From the NCBI RefSeq assembly GCF_004011505.1, contig NZ_SAUN01000001.1, forward strand, positions 9,017,501-9,081,500: a stretch of 64,000 bases of DNA, written 5' to 3'. The stretch comes from Nonomuraea polychroma. GTDB lineage: Bacteria; Actinomycetota; Actinomycetes; Streptosporangiales; Streptosporangiaceae. Numbering within the stretch: the stretch's first letter is position 1; every line of letters starts with the position of its first letter. A program made the position numbers and the translations under genes. The notes below the pieces were generated by a model, which ran no database searches, was not told the origin of the DNA, and saw only the letters and a list, made by a program, of their open reading frames with translations. This document shows positions 52,170 to 60,148 of this stretch, in pieces.

Positions 52170-52316
52170 TCAGTTCTGCTTCTCGGCCGGATCCTGGCCG
52201 TTACGGTGGCGCCTGGGCCCCTCGGCGCGGAGCAACTTCACTACGCCAAAGATGAAGGCTCCGCCGACCACGACCGGAGGGATGAGCGCTGACAATACGT
52301 CTGTAAGGGCTTCCAT
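52170..52316 (-). CDS. Small single-helix membrane protein, 48 residues
   Basis: A short frame starting ATG 52316 with GGAGGCGAGGA 4-5 bases upstream, and stopping in TGA at 52170-52172. The translation begins MEALTDVLSALIPPVVVGGA and continues FIFGVVKLLRAEGPRRHRNG before a charged tail. It has one hydrophobic helix (about residues 7-28) followed by basic residues, the layout of a small inner-membrane protein with a cytoplasmic C-terminus. Strong ribosome-binding site and helical hydrophobicity support it. Function unknown; it lies between lsr2 and an RDD gene. Confidence 0.6.
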   Translation of the reverse strand: MEALTDVLSALIPPVVVGGAFIFGVVKLLRAEGPRRHRNGQDPAEKQN

Positions 52317-52577
52317 TCGTCCTCGCCTCCACGGCTAGCGGGGTTTCGGGGGCGCTATATGAGCGCGTGCGCGGCCCGGAGGAGCGCGACAGGCCTCATG
52401 AGCGCAAGGCGACAACCGCCCGCACCCGACCATAGCTGCACACAGATGCGCTGCGTGCGCCAGGGGCGCCAACATCCGGCAACCCGGACGACCCATAGCC
52501 TAATGCCAGTCTCTCCAGGCTCCTTACCGGATCAAGCGAAATTTTTGCGAAAAGGCATCAGCGCAGGTACGGAAGGC

Positions 52578-53066
52578 TCAGCGAAGATCTTTTACGACGC
52601 GCGTTCCGGCCAGCCTGTCATGCGGTCCCCGCTCCAGCGGCTTGTCGATCAGGATGAGCAGGCCGACGCCGAACAGCAGCATTCCAGCCAGCAGATTGAC
52701 CACTGGAATGCCCATGAGCATGAGCGGCCCCGGATAGACCAGGGTCCGTTTGAGCGCGGCAGACGGCGGAAGCTTCGCCGGGGCCAGACGAATCCGCATG
52801 ATCGCCTTGCCGAACGTGCGGCCGTACCGGGAATGAGCGCGCCAGTCGTAGGCCGCATAAGCCAGTCCCGCCGCGAACCACGCGCACACGCCGGGCAGTC
52901 GGCCGCCGAAGACGTCCAAGACCCCGACAGTTCGAAAGATGGCCCAGAGCGCGATGAACAGAATGTAATAGAAGACCCCGAAGACGAGCGCTTCAATGAG
53001 GCGGGCGGCGAGCCGTTCCCACCATTCCGCCGGCCGTGCGTCCGCTCTCGGCGGCGTCCCGGCCAT
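52578..53066 (-). CDS. RDD-family membrane protein, short form
   Basis: A 162-residue protein with the RDD fold: PAEWWERLAARLIEALVFGVFYYILF (first helix with the RDD-type Arg/Asp), a second helix near residues 60-75, and GRTFGKAIMRIRLAP, followed by a third helix GIPVVNLLAGMLLFGVGLLIL. RDD proteins are integral membrane proteins of unclear role, some linked to Na+/H+ or protein interactions. It is a paralogue of the RDD domain of the next upstream gene. ATG 53066 is chosen with GGAGG very close; a GTG at 53075 is also possible. Confidence 0.8.
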   Translation of the reverse strand: MAGTPPRADARPAEWWERLAARLIEALVFGVFYYILFIALWAIFRTVGVLDVFGGRLPGVCAWFAAGLAYAAYDWRAHSRYGRTFGKAIMRIRLAPAKLPPSAALKRTLVYPGPLMLMGIPVVNLLAGMLLFGVGLLILIDKPLERGPHDRLAGTRVVKDLR

Positions 53067-53125
53067 AACCTCCACCTCGCGTCGGGACTACGGGTCTCTC
53101 TCATTTTGGTACGGCCCCGCGGGCA

Positions 53126-53162
53126 AAACATAGGGGCCGGCGGGAAGCCGGCCCCTATGTTT
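53126..53162 (-). terminator. Strong bidirectional hairpin terminator
   Basis: AAACATAGGGGCCGGC (53126-53141) and GCCGGCCCCTATGTTT (53147-53162) form a perfect 16-bp stem with a GGGAA loop; A- and T-rich ends flank it. It separates the two RDD genes and ends the longer one. Confidence 0.9.
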
Positions 53163-53175
53163 ACGCGAGGGAGGA

Positions 53176-54690
53176 CTACTTGATCTTGACCACCACGGTA
53201 CGCCCGAACTTGTCGGCGAACGTCTGCTGCAGTGGCTTGTCCCACAGCATGGAGGCGCCGTTCAGGGCGCACACGAGGGGGGCGAGCAGAACTCCGAGGG
53301 GCAGCCAGTAGAGGATGTAGCCGCCCCACGTCCCGAGCGCGCGCTTGAGCGCCGCGTCGTTGGGGATGCCGCCAGGCGGCACGGGGCCTCCGACCTGGAC
53401 GACCTTGATGCCCATGATCATCTTGCCGATCGTCTGACCCTTCGTCTTGTGCATGAAGAAGTCGTAGCCGACGTAAACGGCAGTCAGGGCGAGCGCTATC
53501 AGGATGCCGAGGACGAACGAACCGACCAAGCCTGAGGTCACTCCGGTGGTCGAGTCATAGCTCGCAGCGAAGATGAGCGTGAAGACGATCGAAATCACGA
53601 CCATCACGATGCCGAAGAGCACACCGTCGATGAGCCTGGCCACCAACCGCTGCCACCACTCCGCCAGCGGAGCGGGCGCGCCCGGCGGCTGCACGCCGAC
53701 CGGCTGCCCGTAAGGCTGGCCGTACCCAGGCTGACCGTAGGCGGCCTGCTGCGGCTGCCCGTAGGCCTGACCGTACTGCTGCTGGTCGCCATACTGCTGC
53801 TGGCCGTATTGCGGCTGCTGGGCGTAGCCGGGCTGGGACTGCGGCTGCTGACCATAGCCCTGCTGCCCGTAACCCTGCTGCTGGCCGTAGCCAGGCTGGG
53901 ACTGGGGCTGCTGACCGTAACCCTGCTGGCCATAGTCCGGCTGGGACTGCGGTTGCTGGCCATAGCTCTGCTGCTGGCCATAGCTCTGCTGCTGGCCGTA
54001 ACCCTGCTGACCGTAGTCCGGCTGCGCCTGCGGCTGCTGACCGTATCCCTGCTGCTGGGCCCCATACTGCCCGGACGACGGCTGCTGACCGTAGCCCGGC
54101 TGGGACGGCGGCTGCTGACCATAGCCAGGCTGGGACTGCGGCTGCTGCCCGTAAGCCTGCTGCTGACCGTAGTCCGGCTGGGACTGCGGCTGCTGCCCGT
54201 AAGCCTGCTGCTGACCGTAGTCCGGCTGGGACTGCGGCTGCTGCCCGTAAGCCTGCTGCTGACCGTAGTCCGGCTGAGACTGCGCCTGCTGCCCGTAACC
54301 GTGCTGCTGACCGTAGTCCGGCTGAGACTGCGCCTGCTGCCCGTAAGCCTGCTGCTGACCGTAGTCCGGCTGAGACTGCGCCTGCTGCCCGTACTGCGGC
54401 TGCTGACCGTATTGCTGTTGCTGGCCGTAGCCCTGCTGGTCGTATTGCTGTTGCTGACCATAGCCTTGCTGCTGGCCGTATTGGGGTTGCTGGCCGTAGC
54501 CCTGCTGCTGGCCATAGCCCTGCTGGCCATACTGGGGCTGCTGCCCATAGGCGTCGTCCGCCCGGTAGCCGACCACAGTGACGTCGGGATCCGGTTCGCC
54601 GGGGTGGCGACCCGCGTTCTGCTGCCCGTACTGAGGCACAGAGTTCTCGCCGGATTCGTCCTGTGGATACGGCGGCTGTCCGGTGCTCAC
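53176..54690 (-). CDS. RDD membrane protein with long Tyr-Gly-Gln-Gln low-complexity domain
   Basis: A 504-residue protein from GTG 54690 (GAGGTGA 4-5 bases upstream). Residues 1-46 form a charged N-terminus; residues 47-330 are almost only Y, G, Q, P, S with some D and A, with about 34 copies of YGQQ, arranged in 16-residue units such as QAYGQQPQSQPDYGQQ; residues 340-504 form an RDD domain with three to four membrane helices (AEWWQRLVARLIDGVLFGIVMV, then VYVGYDFFMHKTKGQTIGKMIMG). The low-complexity part should be cytoplasmic and disordered. Tyr/Gly/Gln repeats of this kind favour phase separation in eukaryotic FET proteins; an equivalent role here is inference. Confidence 0.85.
   Translation of the reverse strand: MSTGQPPYPQDESGENSVPQYGQQNAGRHPGEPDPDVTVVGYRADDAYGQQPQYGQQGYGQQQGYGQQPQYGQQQGYGQQQQYDQQGYGQQQQYGQQPQYGQQAQSQPDYGQQQAYGQQAQSQPDYGQQHGYGQQAQSQPDYGQQQAYGQQPQSQPDYGQQQAYGQQPQSQPDYGQQQAYGQQPQSQPGYGQQPPSQPGYGQQPSSGQYGAQQQGYGQQPQAQPDYGQQGYGQQQSYGQQQSYGQQPQSQPDYGQQGYGQQPQSQPGYGQQQGYGQQGYGQQPQSQPGYAQQPQYGQQQYGDQQQYGQAYGQPQQAAYGQPGYGQPYGQPVGVQPPGAPAPLAEWWQRLVARLIDGVLFGIVMVVISIVFTLIFAASYDSTTGVTSGLVGSFVLGILIALALTAVYVGYDFFMHKTKGQTIGKMIMGIKVVQVGGPVPPGGIPNDAALKRALGTWGGYILYWLPLGVLLAPLVCALNGASMLWDKPLQQTFADKFGRTVVVKIK
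54148..54400 (-). repeat. 48-bp tandem repeats inside the RDD gene
   Basis: Units of 48 bp, encoding QAYGQQPQSQPDYGQQ or close variants, recur in direct order about five times between 54148 and 54400. Adjacent copies are nearly identical at DNA level, so the array is recent and prone to length change by slippage. Confidence 0.8.
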
Positions 54691-54787
54691 CGTGTCACCT
54701 CGCTTCGAGTGCGCATGTGGCACGTGTCAGGACACATGCCTGTGCTGCCCAACGTATCGACATAGGTATCAACAATCACCTTTCCAG

Positions 54788-55345
54788 CTAGTCAAGGTCT
54801 GCGTCATCCGATGTCAGATGGAGCAGCATGCGGGTGTTGCCCAGGGTGTTCGGCTTCACGTGTTCCAGGTCGAGGAACTCCGCGACACCCTCGTCGTACG
54901 AGGCCAGCAGTTCGGCGTAGACCTCAGGTGAGACCGGCGTGCCCTGGATCGGCTGGAAGCCGTGCCTGGCGAAGAAGTCCACCTCAAAGGTCAGGCAGAA
55001 TACACGCCGCAGACCCAGATCGTTTGCCTGCCGTATGAGTGCCGAGACGATCCGGTGGCCGATGCCCATGCCGCGGCACTCCGGATCGACGGCCACCGTG
55101 CGGATCTCCGCGAGATCCTCCCACAGGACATGGAGCGCGCCACAGCCGACGACCCGCCCGCTCAGCTCGGCCACCCAGAACTCCTGTACGTCCTCGTACA
55201 GGGTCACCGTGGTCTTCTCCAGGATCCGGGGGCCGGCGCCCGCGTAGATGTCGACCAGGCGCCTGATCGAGCGCACGTCGGGCGTGCGGGCACGCCGGAC
55301 CACCACCGCGGTCTCCGGCGTCGTCAGTTCGGCCACCTGCTCCAT
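54788..55345 (-). CDS. argA: Amino-acid N-acetyltransferase, single-domain ArgA type
   Basis: A 185-residue GNAT protein from ATG 55345 (GGAG 5 bases upstream). VRRARTPDVRSIRRLVDIYAG, EDLAEIRTVAVDPECRGMGIGHRIVSALI (acetyl-CoA site RGMGIG) and FCLTFEVDFFARHGFQPI match the actinobacterial N-acetylglutamate synthase (Rv2747 type), which lacks the kinase-like domain of E. coli ArgA. It starts arginine synthesis. Confidence 0.85.
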   Translation of the reverse strand: MEQVAELTTPETAVVVRRARTPDVRSIRRLVDIYAGAGPRILEKTTVTLYEDVQEFWVAELSGRVVGCGALHVLWEDLAEIRTVAVDPECRGMGIGHRIVSALIRQANDLGLRRVFCLTFEVDFFARHGFQPIQGTPVSPEVYAELLASYDEGVAEFLDLEHVKPNTLGNTRMLLHLTSDDADLD

Positions 55346-55368
55346 GGCTCTCCAGAGTACAGATGTCA

Positions 55369-55587
55369 TTACGGCTCGGCCCTAACTCCGACGTCCGGCC
55401 CCATCCGGTGACCACCCGTCAGCCACATGCGCACCAGCCCGGCGTCTTCCGGCGTTCGGCGGAAGTAATGACAAAGAGGACATAAAGTCTCTTCTGTACG
55501 GTTGATCACGAGATCACCTTGTGACCCCTCAGTTGTGAAACCTCTACAGATCGAGCAGTTCTGGTTGAGCACGAACCCGGAGTGCAT
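55369..55587 (-). CDS. Possible small zinc-ribbon protein
   Basis: A 72-residue frame from ATG 55587 with two CxxC pairs (QNCSICRGF and LCPLCHYF) spaced as in a zinc ribbon and a basic C-terminus. The ribosome-binding site is weak and part of the frame lies opposite the riboswitch leader, so it could be a chance frame. Listed because both cysteine pairs are well placed. Confidence 0.4.
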   Translation of the reverse strand: MHSGFVLNQNCSICRGFTTEGSQGDLVINRTEETLCPLCHYFRRTPEDAGLVRMWLTGGHRMGPDVGVRAEP

Positions 55588-55599
55588 TAGTGTCCAGCG

Positions 55600-55773
55600 A
55601 CAACGTTCCCCGCGTGTCGCACGCGGGCGATACGCCCAATTCCCGCATGGGGAGCCGGGGACCCGCCGGTGGCAAGCTCCGCACGCCACCACTGGGGTGA
55701 ATCCGAGTTCTTCGGTAGGGCTGCTCCGGCCCGAACCCGTCAGCTAACCCGGTAGGCGTCAACGAGAGGAGCT
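55600..55773 (+). promoter_or_regulatory. c-di-AMP riboswitch (ydaO-yuaA type)
   Basis: The leader of the following hydrolase gene carries the conserved blocks GGGGAGCCGGGGACCCGCC (near 55655), TGGGGTGAATCCGAG (near 55692) and CGTCAGCTAACCCGGTAGGCGTC (near 55737), ending with the usual AACGAGAGGAG just before the start codon. These match the ydaO/yuaA RNA that binds c-di-AMP and turns off expression. Actinobacterial examples control peptidoglycan hydrolases (RpfA, NlpC/P60). DisA (42.5 kb) makes the ligand. Confidence 0.85.
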
Positions 55774-55778
55774 GGTTG

Positions 55779-56822
55779 GTGAAGCGCACGCACGGCCGTG
55801 GGGGGAAGTCGGCGGGCAGGCATGCCCGCCCTCCGGAACGGGCCCGGCTCTCGCGCCTACTCGGTGTGGTGAGTCTCACAGTGGCCGCGCTTCTGTTCGC
55901 CATCCCCGCCGGTTCTGCGTCCGCGGACCCGGAGCCCTCGCTCAAGGAGCTTTCCGACCAGGTCGAGAAGCTGCATGTCGAGATCGAGACGCTGACGGAG
56001 CAGTACAACGGCCAGCGGGAGAAGTACAAGATCGCCAAGAAGGCCGCCGACGCCGCCCAGAAGACGCTGGCCGACAGCGAGGCCGGTCTCGCCGCCAAGC
56101 GGGCCAAGGCCGCCCTGCTCGCCCAGAACGCCTACATCACCGGCGGTCTGAGCCGGGCGCTCGCGTTCACCTCGTCCACCGACCCGAAAAAGTTCCTCGA
56201 CCAGGCGGCGACGACGTACGCGCTGGAGCAGCAGCAGGGTGAGCAGGTCAACCAGCTCGCCAAGGCCATGGACGCCGCCAACCGCGCCAGGGCCGGCGCC
56301 AAGACCCGCATGGAGGAGCTGCAGAAGATCGTCGCGGATCTCGACGGCAAGCGGGACAAGATCACCAAGCTTGTGGCCAAGACAGAGAGCAGCCTGTTCA
56401 GGCGGGCCATGGGCGAGGCCGGCCGGCCCGGCACCCGCGCGGTGCGCATCAACCTGCCGATCCCCGGCAACGGCAAGGCGGCCCAGGCCGCCAGGTGGGC
56501 GCTGACCCAGCAGCTCAAGCCGTACGTCTGGGGCGCCGAGGGCCCCAGCTCCTACGACTGCTCAGGCCTGGTGATGGCGGCCTTCCAGCGGGTGGGCATC
56601 TCGCTGCCGCACTACACCGGCGACCAGTGGACCGCCGGACGGCACATCGACAGGTCCGAGCTGCGCGCGGGCGACCTCGTGTTCTTCTACAGCGACCTGC
56701 ACCACGTCGGCATCTACCTGGGTGGGGGCATGATGGTGCACGCCCCGCGGACCGGTGATGTCGTGCGCGTCGCGTCCATCGCGAACCGGCCGTACGCGGG
56801 CGCGGTGCGCATCGCCGACTAG
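55779..56822 (+). CDS. Secreted NlpC/P60 hydrolase with N-terminal coiled coil (RipA/CwlO-like)
   Basis: A 347-residue exported protein: basic N-terminus, signal peptide (SLTVAALLFAIPAGSASA), a long coiled coil (residues 50-210, LKELSDQVEKLHVEIETLTEQ onwards) and a C-terminal NlpC/P60 domain (SYDCSGLVMAAF, LHHVGIYLGGG, MMVHAPRTGD). The Cys, two His set is complete. It should cleave peptide stems in the wall, with the coiled coil keeping it in check or binding partners as in FtsX/CwlO systems. GTG 55779 with GAGGAG 7 bases upstream. Controlled by a c-di-AMP riboswitch. Confidence 0.92.
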   Translation: MKRTHGRGGKSAGRHARPPERARLSRLLGVVSLTVAALLFAIPAGSASADPEPSLKELSDQVEKLHVEIETLTEQYNGQREKYKIAKKAADAAQKTLADSEAGLAAKRAKAALLAQNAYITGGLSRALAFTSSTDPKKFLDQAATTYALEQQQGEQVNQLAKAMDAANRARAGAKTRMEELQKIVADLDGKRDKITKLVAKTESSLFRRAMGEAGRPGTRAVRINLPIPGNGKAAQAARWALTQQLKPYVWGAEGPSSYDCSGLVMAAFQRVGISLPHYTGDQWTAGRHIDRSELRAGDLVFFYSDLHHVGIYLGGGMMVHAPRTGDVVRVASIANRPYAGAVRIAD

Positions 56823-56831
56823 GCGCCGGCG

Positions 56832-57044
56832 TCAGATCAGCTGGCGCCGCGCCGCCCAGGCCACGGCCTCGATCCCCGTGGCCACCCCGATGCGGTCGCA
56901 GATCCCCCGTAACCGCCTGCGTACGGTCCGTCCGCTGATCTCCAGACGTCTGCCCACGCGATCGACCGTGACCCCCTTGGCCAGCTCCGCCAGCAACGCC
57001 AGATCAGCATGGCTCAGCGCGACGCCTTCAGTGAGCACATCCAT
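56832..57044 (-). CDS. Small LuxR-type helix-turn-helix protein
   Basis: A 70-residue protein from ATG 57044 with GGAGGG 5 bases upstream: LSHADLALLAELAKGVTVDRVGRRLEISGRTVRRRLRGICDRIGVATGIEAVAWAARR is a complete LuxR/GerE DNA-binding domain with no receiver or ligand domain. Such stand-alone HTH proteins occur among actinobacterial developmental regulators. Its target is unknown; a decayed cytochrome P450 lies upstream. Confidence 0.78.
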   Translation of the reverse strand: MDVLTEGVALSHADLALLAELAKGVTVDRVGRRLEISGRTVRRRLRGICDRIGVATGIEAVAWAARRQLI

Positions 57045-57304
57045 CGGGAGCCCTCCCCCCCAACAGCAGAACTCGGACCTCACAACGGGCCAAAGCCGCT
57101 CGTCTCGCAGACGGTAAACGCATCCAGGAAAGGTCGTCAAGCGCAAGAATCTTCGCACTTGACGGGCACTATTGACATGATCCGTTATATGTGACGTACT
57201 CGCGATATGGCGGCCACACCGTCGTCACAATGAGCGATCTCGTTGAACGGTTCCGTGGGTCCCACCCGGGGGCCGATGGGCCCGGCCGAGGTCTTGGGTT
57301 TTGA

Positions 57305-57915
57305 CCCCAACGACCTGACTCTCTGCGTGAGCCATACGCCCGCTATCGCGAGATGAGCGCGTGCGGCGCGATCTTCCGCGCCCGTGCCGGGCTGGCCGTC
57401 GCCACCACCCGCGAGCTGTGCGGAGCGATGCCCCGCGACCCCCGCCGCGGCCGGGGCTCCGGCCCGCAGACGGAAAAGATCCAGGTCAGCCGGTTGCATC
57501 GCCCCTCTCGGCGGACCCGCCCGACCGCTCCATGGTCAGCAAGACATCCACACCGCACATGGTCGAACGGCTCCGCTCCCGCATCGAGGCGATCATCGCT
57601 GAGCCGATCGGCGCGTTGCCGGAGGAGGCGGAACTGGTTTCCGGCTTCGCCTGCCCGACTGCCCGTCATGGTCATCACCGAGACGCTGGGGGTGCCTCCA
57701 GAGAACCGCGAGCGGTTCCGCGGCTGGAACGAGATCTTGGCTCGCGCCTTGACCGGATGCTTACAGACGAGCTCGTGTCGGACACCGGCCGGGCAGAAGA
57801 GAGTTTCACGACTCCTTCCGCGACCTCATCGCGGCAGGCAGGCCGGCACGGCTCGGTGAGGACTTCGTGAGCGCTCTGGCGTGCGTCGAGGGCTCACCGA
57901 GACCGAGGTGCCGGG
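57305..57915 (+). pseudogene. Cytochrome P450 remnant, N-terminal half, several frameshifts
   Basis: P450 segments appear in order on the plus strand but in different frames: EPYARYREMSACGAIFRAR then LAVATTRELCGAM (from 57323), then DPPDRSMVSKTSTPHMVERL and RSRIEAIIAE (from about 57505), then LPVMVITETLGVPPENRERF and RGWNEILARAL (57655-57755), then FRDLIAAGRPARLGEDFVSALA (57808-57880). They match the start to the mid-protein of a P450, but the heme-binding FxxGxxxCxG region is missing. So it is a truncated, frameshifted relic of a P450 about 400 residues long. Confidence 0.75.
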
Positions 57916-57948
57916 CACGGGACGAGCGTGGGCGGCACGCCGGGGCCA

Positions 57949-57970
57949 GAGGGCGCCCGGCCGCGCCCTC
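57949..57970 (-). terminator. lysS terminator
   Basis: GAGGGCGC (57949-57956) and GCGCCCTC (57963-57970) form a perfect 8-bp stem with a 6-base loop, 4 bases after the lysS stop. Confidence 0.65.
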
Positions 57971-57973
57971 GTC

Positions 57974-59455
57974 TCAGCGGGTGGGCTTGACCAGCGGGAA
58001 CAGGATCGTCTCGCGGATGTTCTTGCCGGTGAAGGCCATGATCATCCGGTCGATGCCGGCGCCCATGCCACCCGTCGGCGGCATCGCGTATTCCAGCGCC
58101 TGCAGGAAGTCCTCGTCGAGCTGCATGGCCTCCGGGTCGCCGCCGGCCGCGAGCAGGGACTGCTCCATCAGACGGTGGCGCTGGTCGATCGGGTCGTTGA
58201 GCTCCGAGTAGGCCGTGCCCAGCTCGGTGCCGAAGCCGATCAGGTCCCACTTCTCCGTCAGCAGCGGGTTGTCCCGGTGCAGGCGGGCGAGCGGCGAGGT
58301 CTCCAGCGGGTAGTCCATGACGAACGTGGGCTGGATGAGCGTGTGCTCGACCAGGGCCTCGAAGAGCTCCTGCACGAGCTTGCCCGAGCCCCACTTCGGG
58401 TCCCAGTGGATCTCGCGCCGGTCGGCGATCTTGCGGAGCTCCTCCAGCGTGGTGGAGGTCGTGATCTCCTCGCCCACGGCCTCCGACACCGCGCCGTAGA
58501 GCGTGATGCGCGGCCACTCGGCGAGGCCGAGGTCCACCTCGACGCCGTCGTGCACGACCACGGACGTGTCCAGCGCGGCCACGACGGCCTTCTGGTACAT
58601 CCGCTGCGTCAGGTCCGCCATGTCGTTGTAGTCGAGGTAGGTGCCGTAGGCCTCGACCATGGTGAACTCGGGATTGTGCGTGGAGTCCGCGCCCTCGTTG
58701 CGGAAGTTGCGGTTGACCTCGAAAACCTTCTCGATGCCGCCGACCACGAGCCGCTTCAGATAGAGCTCGATCGCGATGCGGAGGTAGAGCTCCATGTCGT
58801 AGGCGTTGATGTGGGTCTTGAACGGCCGGGCTGTCGCGCCGCCGTGGATGGGCTGCAACATCGGCGTCTCGACCTCGAGGTAGCCCTCCTCGTGCCAGAA
58901 GTCGCGCACCGCGCGCACGGTGGCGCTGCGGATGCGGGCCATCTTCCTGGCCTCGTCGTTGACGATGAGGTCGACGTAGCGCTGGCGGACGCGGGCCTCC
59001 GGGTCGGTGAGACCGACGTGCTTCTCCGGAAGCGGACGCAGGCACTTGGCGGTGATCTGCCAGCTTTCCGCGAGGATGGACAGCTCGCCCCGGCGCGAGG
59101 TGATGACCTCGCCGATCACGCCGACGTGGTCGCCCAGGTCGACGTCGCGCTTCCAGCGTGCGAGCGACTCCTCGCCGACCTTGTCGAGCGAGATCATGAC
59201 CTGCAGGTCGGCCTCGCCGTCCCTGAGCGTGGCGAAGCAGAGCTTGCCGCCCACGCGGCTGAGCATGACGCGGCCCGCGACCGCGACCGTGTCACCGGTG
59301 GCGGCGTCGGGCTCCAGGGCCTGGTATTTCTCCCTGACCTCGGCGTTGGTCGCCGTACGGGGGAAATTCACCGGGTAAGGGTCGACGCCTTCGCTGCGAA
59401 GGCGGTCGAGCTTCTCCCTCCGGATCCGCATCTGCTCGGGAAGTTCGTCGCTCAC
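57974..59455 (-). CDS. lysS: Lysyl-tRNA synthetase, class II
   Basis: A 493-residue class II synthetase. OB-fold anticodon domain in residues 50-150 (DTVAVAGRVMLSRVGGKLCF); catalytic core with motif 1 (SATVRAVRDFWHEEGYLEVETPMLQP), motif 2 (FRNEGADSTHNPEFTMVEAY) and motif 3 (GGMGAGIDRMIMAF). It charges tRNA-Lys. GTG 59455 gives SDELPEQMRIRREKL, the usual start; open frame upstream is unsupported. Single gene with terminator. Confidence 0.95.
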   Translation of the reverse strand: MSDELPEQMRIRREKLDRLRSEGVDPYPVNFPRTATNAEVREKYQALEPDAATGDTVAVAGRVMLSRVGGKLCFATLRDGEADLQVMISLDKVGEESLARWKRDVDLGDHVGVIGEVITSRRGELSILAESWQITAKCLRPLPEKHVGLTDPEARVRQRYVDLIVNDEARKMARIRSATVRAVRDFWHEEGYLEVETPMLQPIHGGATARPFKTHINAYDMELYLRIAIELYLKRLVVGGIEKVFEVNRNFRNEGADSTHNPEFTMVEAYGTYLDYNDMADLTQRMYQKAVVAALDTSVVVHDGVEVDLGLAEWPRITLYGAVSEAVGEEITTSTTLEELRKIADRREIHWDPKWGSGKLVQELFEALVEHTLIQPTFVMDYPLETSPLARLHRDNPLLTEKWDLIGFGTELGTAYSELNDPIDQRHRLMEQSLLAAGGDPEAMQLDEDFLQALEYAMPPTGGMGAGIDRMIMAFTGKNIRETILFPLVKPTR

Positions 59456-59611
59456 AACAACAAAGCGTAGGGGATATGGCGAACTGCAAGGACTCGTCGG
59501 CCCCCTGCAGGGAGTACGCAGGAACGCTGCAAGAGCCTCCACTTATTAATTACTCACGAGCTCAGGGGGGAGCCGGCAGGGAGCCGGCCCAGGGGAGCTC
59601 AAGGAGAGAAG

Positions 59612-60091
59612 ATGTTGAAGAAGATCGCGACCGGCGCCCTCGCCGTCGCCGCCACCACGGCACTCGCCCTGTCGCTCCCGACCGCCGCGTCGGCCACGTC
59701 GCCCGACTACGACGACTACTCCCACTCCTGGGGCGCGGTCTACGCCAAGCACGGCCTGGCCAAGGCCCACGGCAAGGTCAGCGTCAACTGGGACCACGAC
59801 GGGGAGTCGAACGAGGTCCACGTCTGGGGCAAGCTCTACGACCTGGACAACCGGACCTACGACGAGGGTGGCAAGTGCGCGTTCGTGAAGTTCGAGGCCA
59901 GCGACTTCGACCACGACTGGTCCCCGGTCTACTACAAGAAGTACTGCGGCTTCCCCGGCTACAAGCCGTTCCACTTCCAGGAGCACGACGTCTACGCCGT
60001 GCGGGCGAAGGTGTGCCAGATCGGCGTGCACAGCAACTACCCCAAGAAGTGCGGCCCCTGGCAGTACATCTACACCGCCGAGAGCGAGTAA
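59612..60091 (+). CDS. Secreted hypothetical protein, Tyr/His-rich
   Basis: A 159-residue protein: signal peptide MLKKIATGALAVAATTALAL ending in TAASA, then a mature domain of 131 residues rich in Tyr, His, Asp and Lys with four cysteines (GKCAFVKF, KKYCGFPG, AKVCQIG, KKCGPWQ), suggesting two disulfides. No known domain. CAAGGAGAGA lies just before the ATG. Probably a small extracellular protein. A strong hairpin terminator follows. Confidence 0.72.
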   Translation: MLKKIATGALAVAATTALALSLPTAASATSPDYDDYSHSWGAVYAKHGLAKAHGKVSVNWDHDGESNEVHVWGKLYDLDNRTYDEGGKCAFVKFEASDFDHDWSPVYYKKYCGFPGYKPFHFQEHDVYAVRAKVCQIGVHSNYPKKCGPWQYIYTAESE

Positions 60092-60111
60092 TCCTCTCCT
60101 GGTCATATACG

Positions 60112-60146
60112 CAAGCGGCCCTCTTACCCGAGCGGAGGGCCGCTTG
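60112..60146. terminator. Bidirectional terminator between convergent genes
   Basis: CAAGCGGCCCTC (60112-60123) and GAGGGCCGCTTG (60135-60146) form a perfect 12-bp stem with an 11-base loop. It serves the secreted-protein gene and the coaX transcript. Confidence 0.88.
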
Positions 60147-60148
60147 TC

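Noticed and set aside
57172..57195. TTGACA...TTATAT as a promoter for the P450 relic
   Set aside because: The spacing is 6-8 bases for the closest pair or 20 for a more distant TTGACG; neither is a normal promoter spacing.
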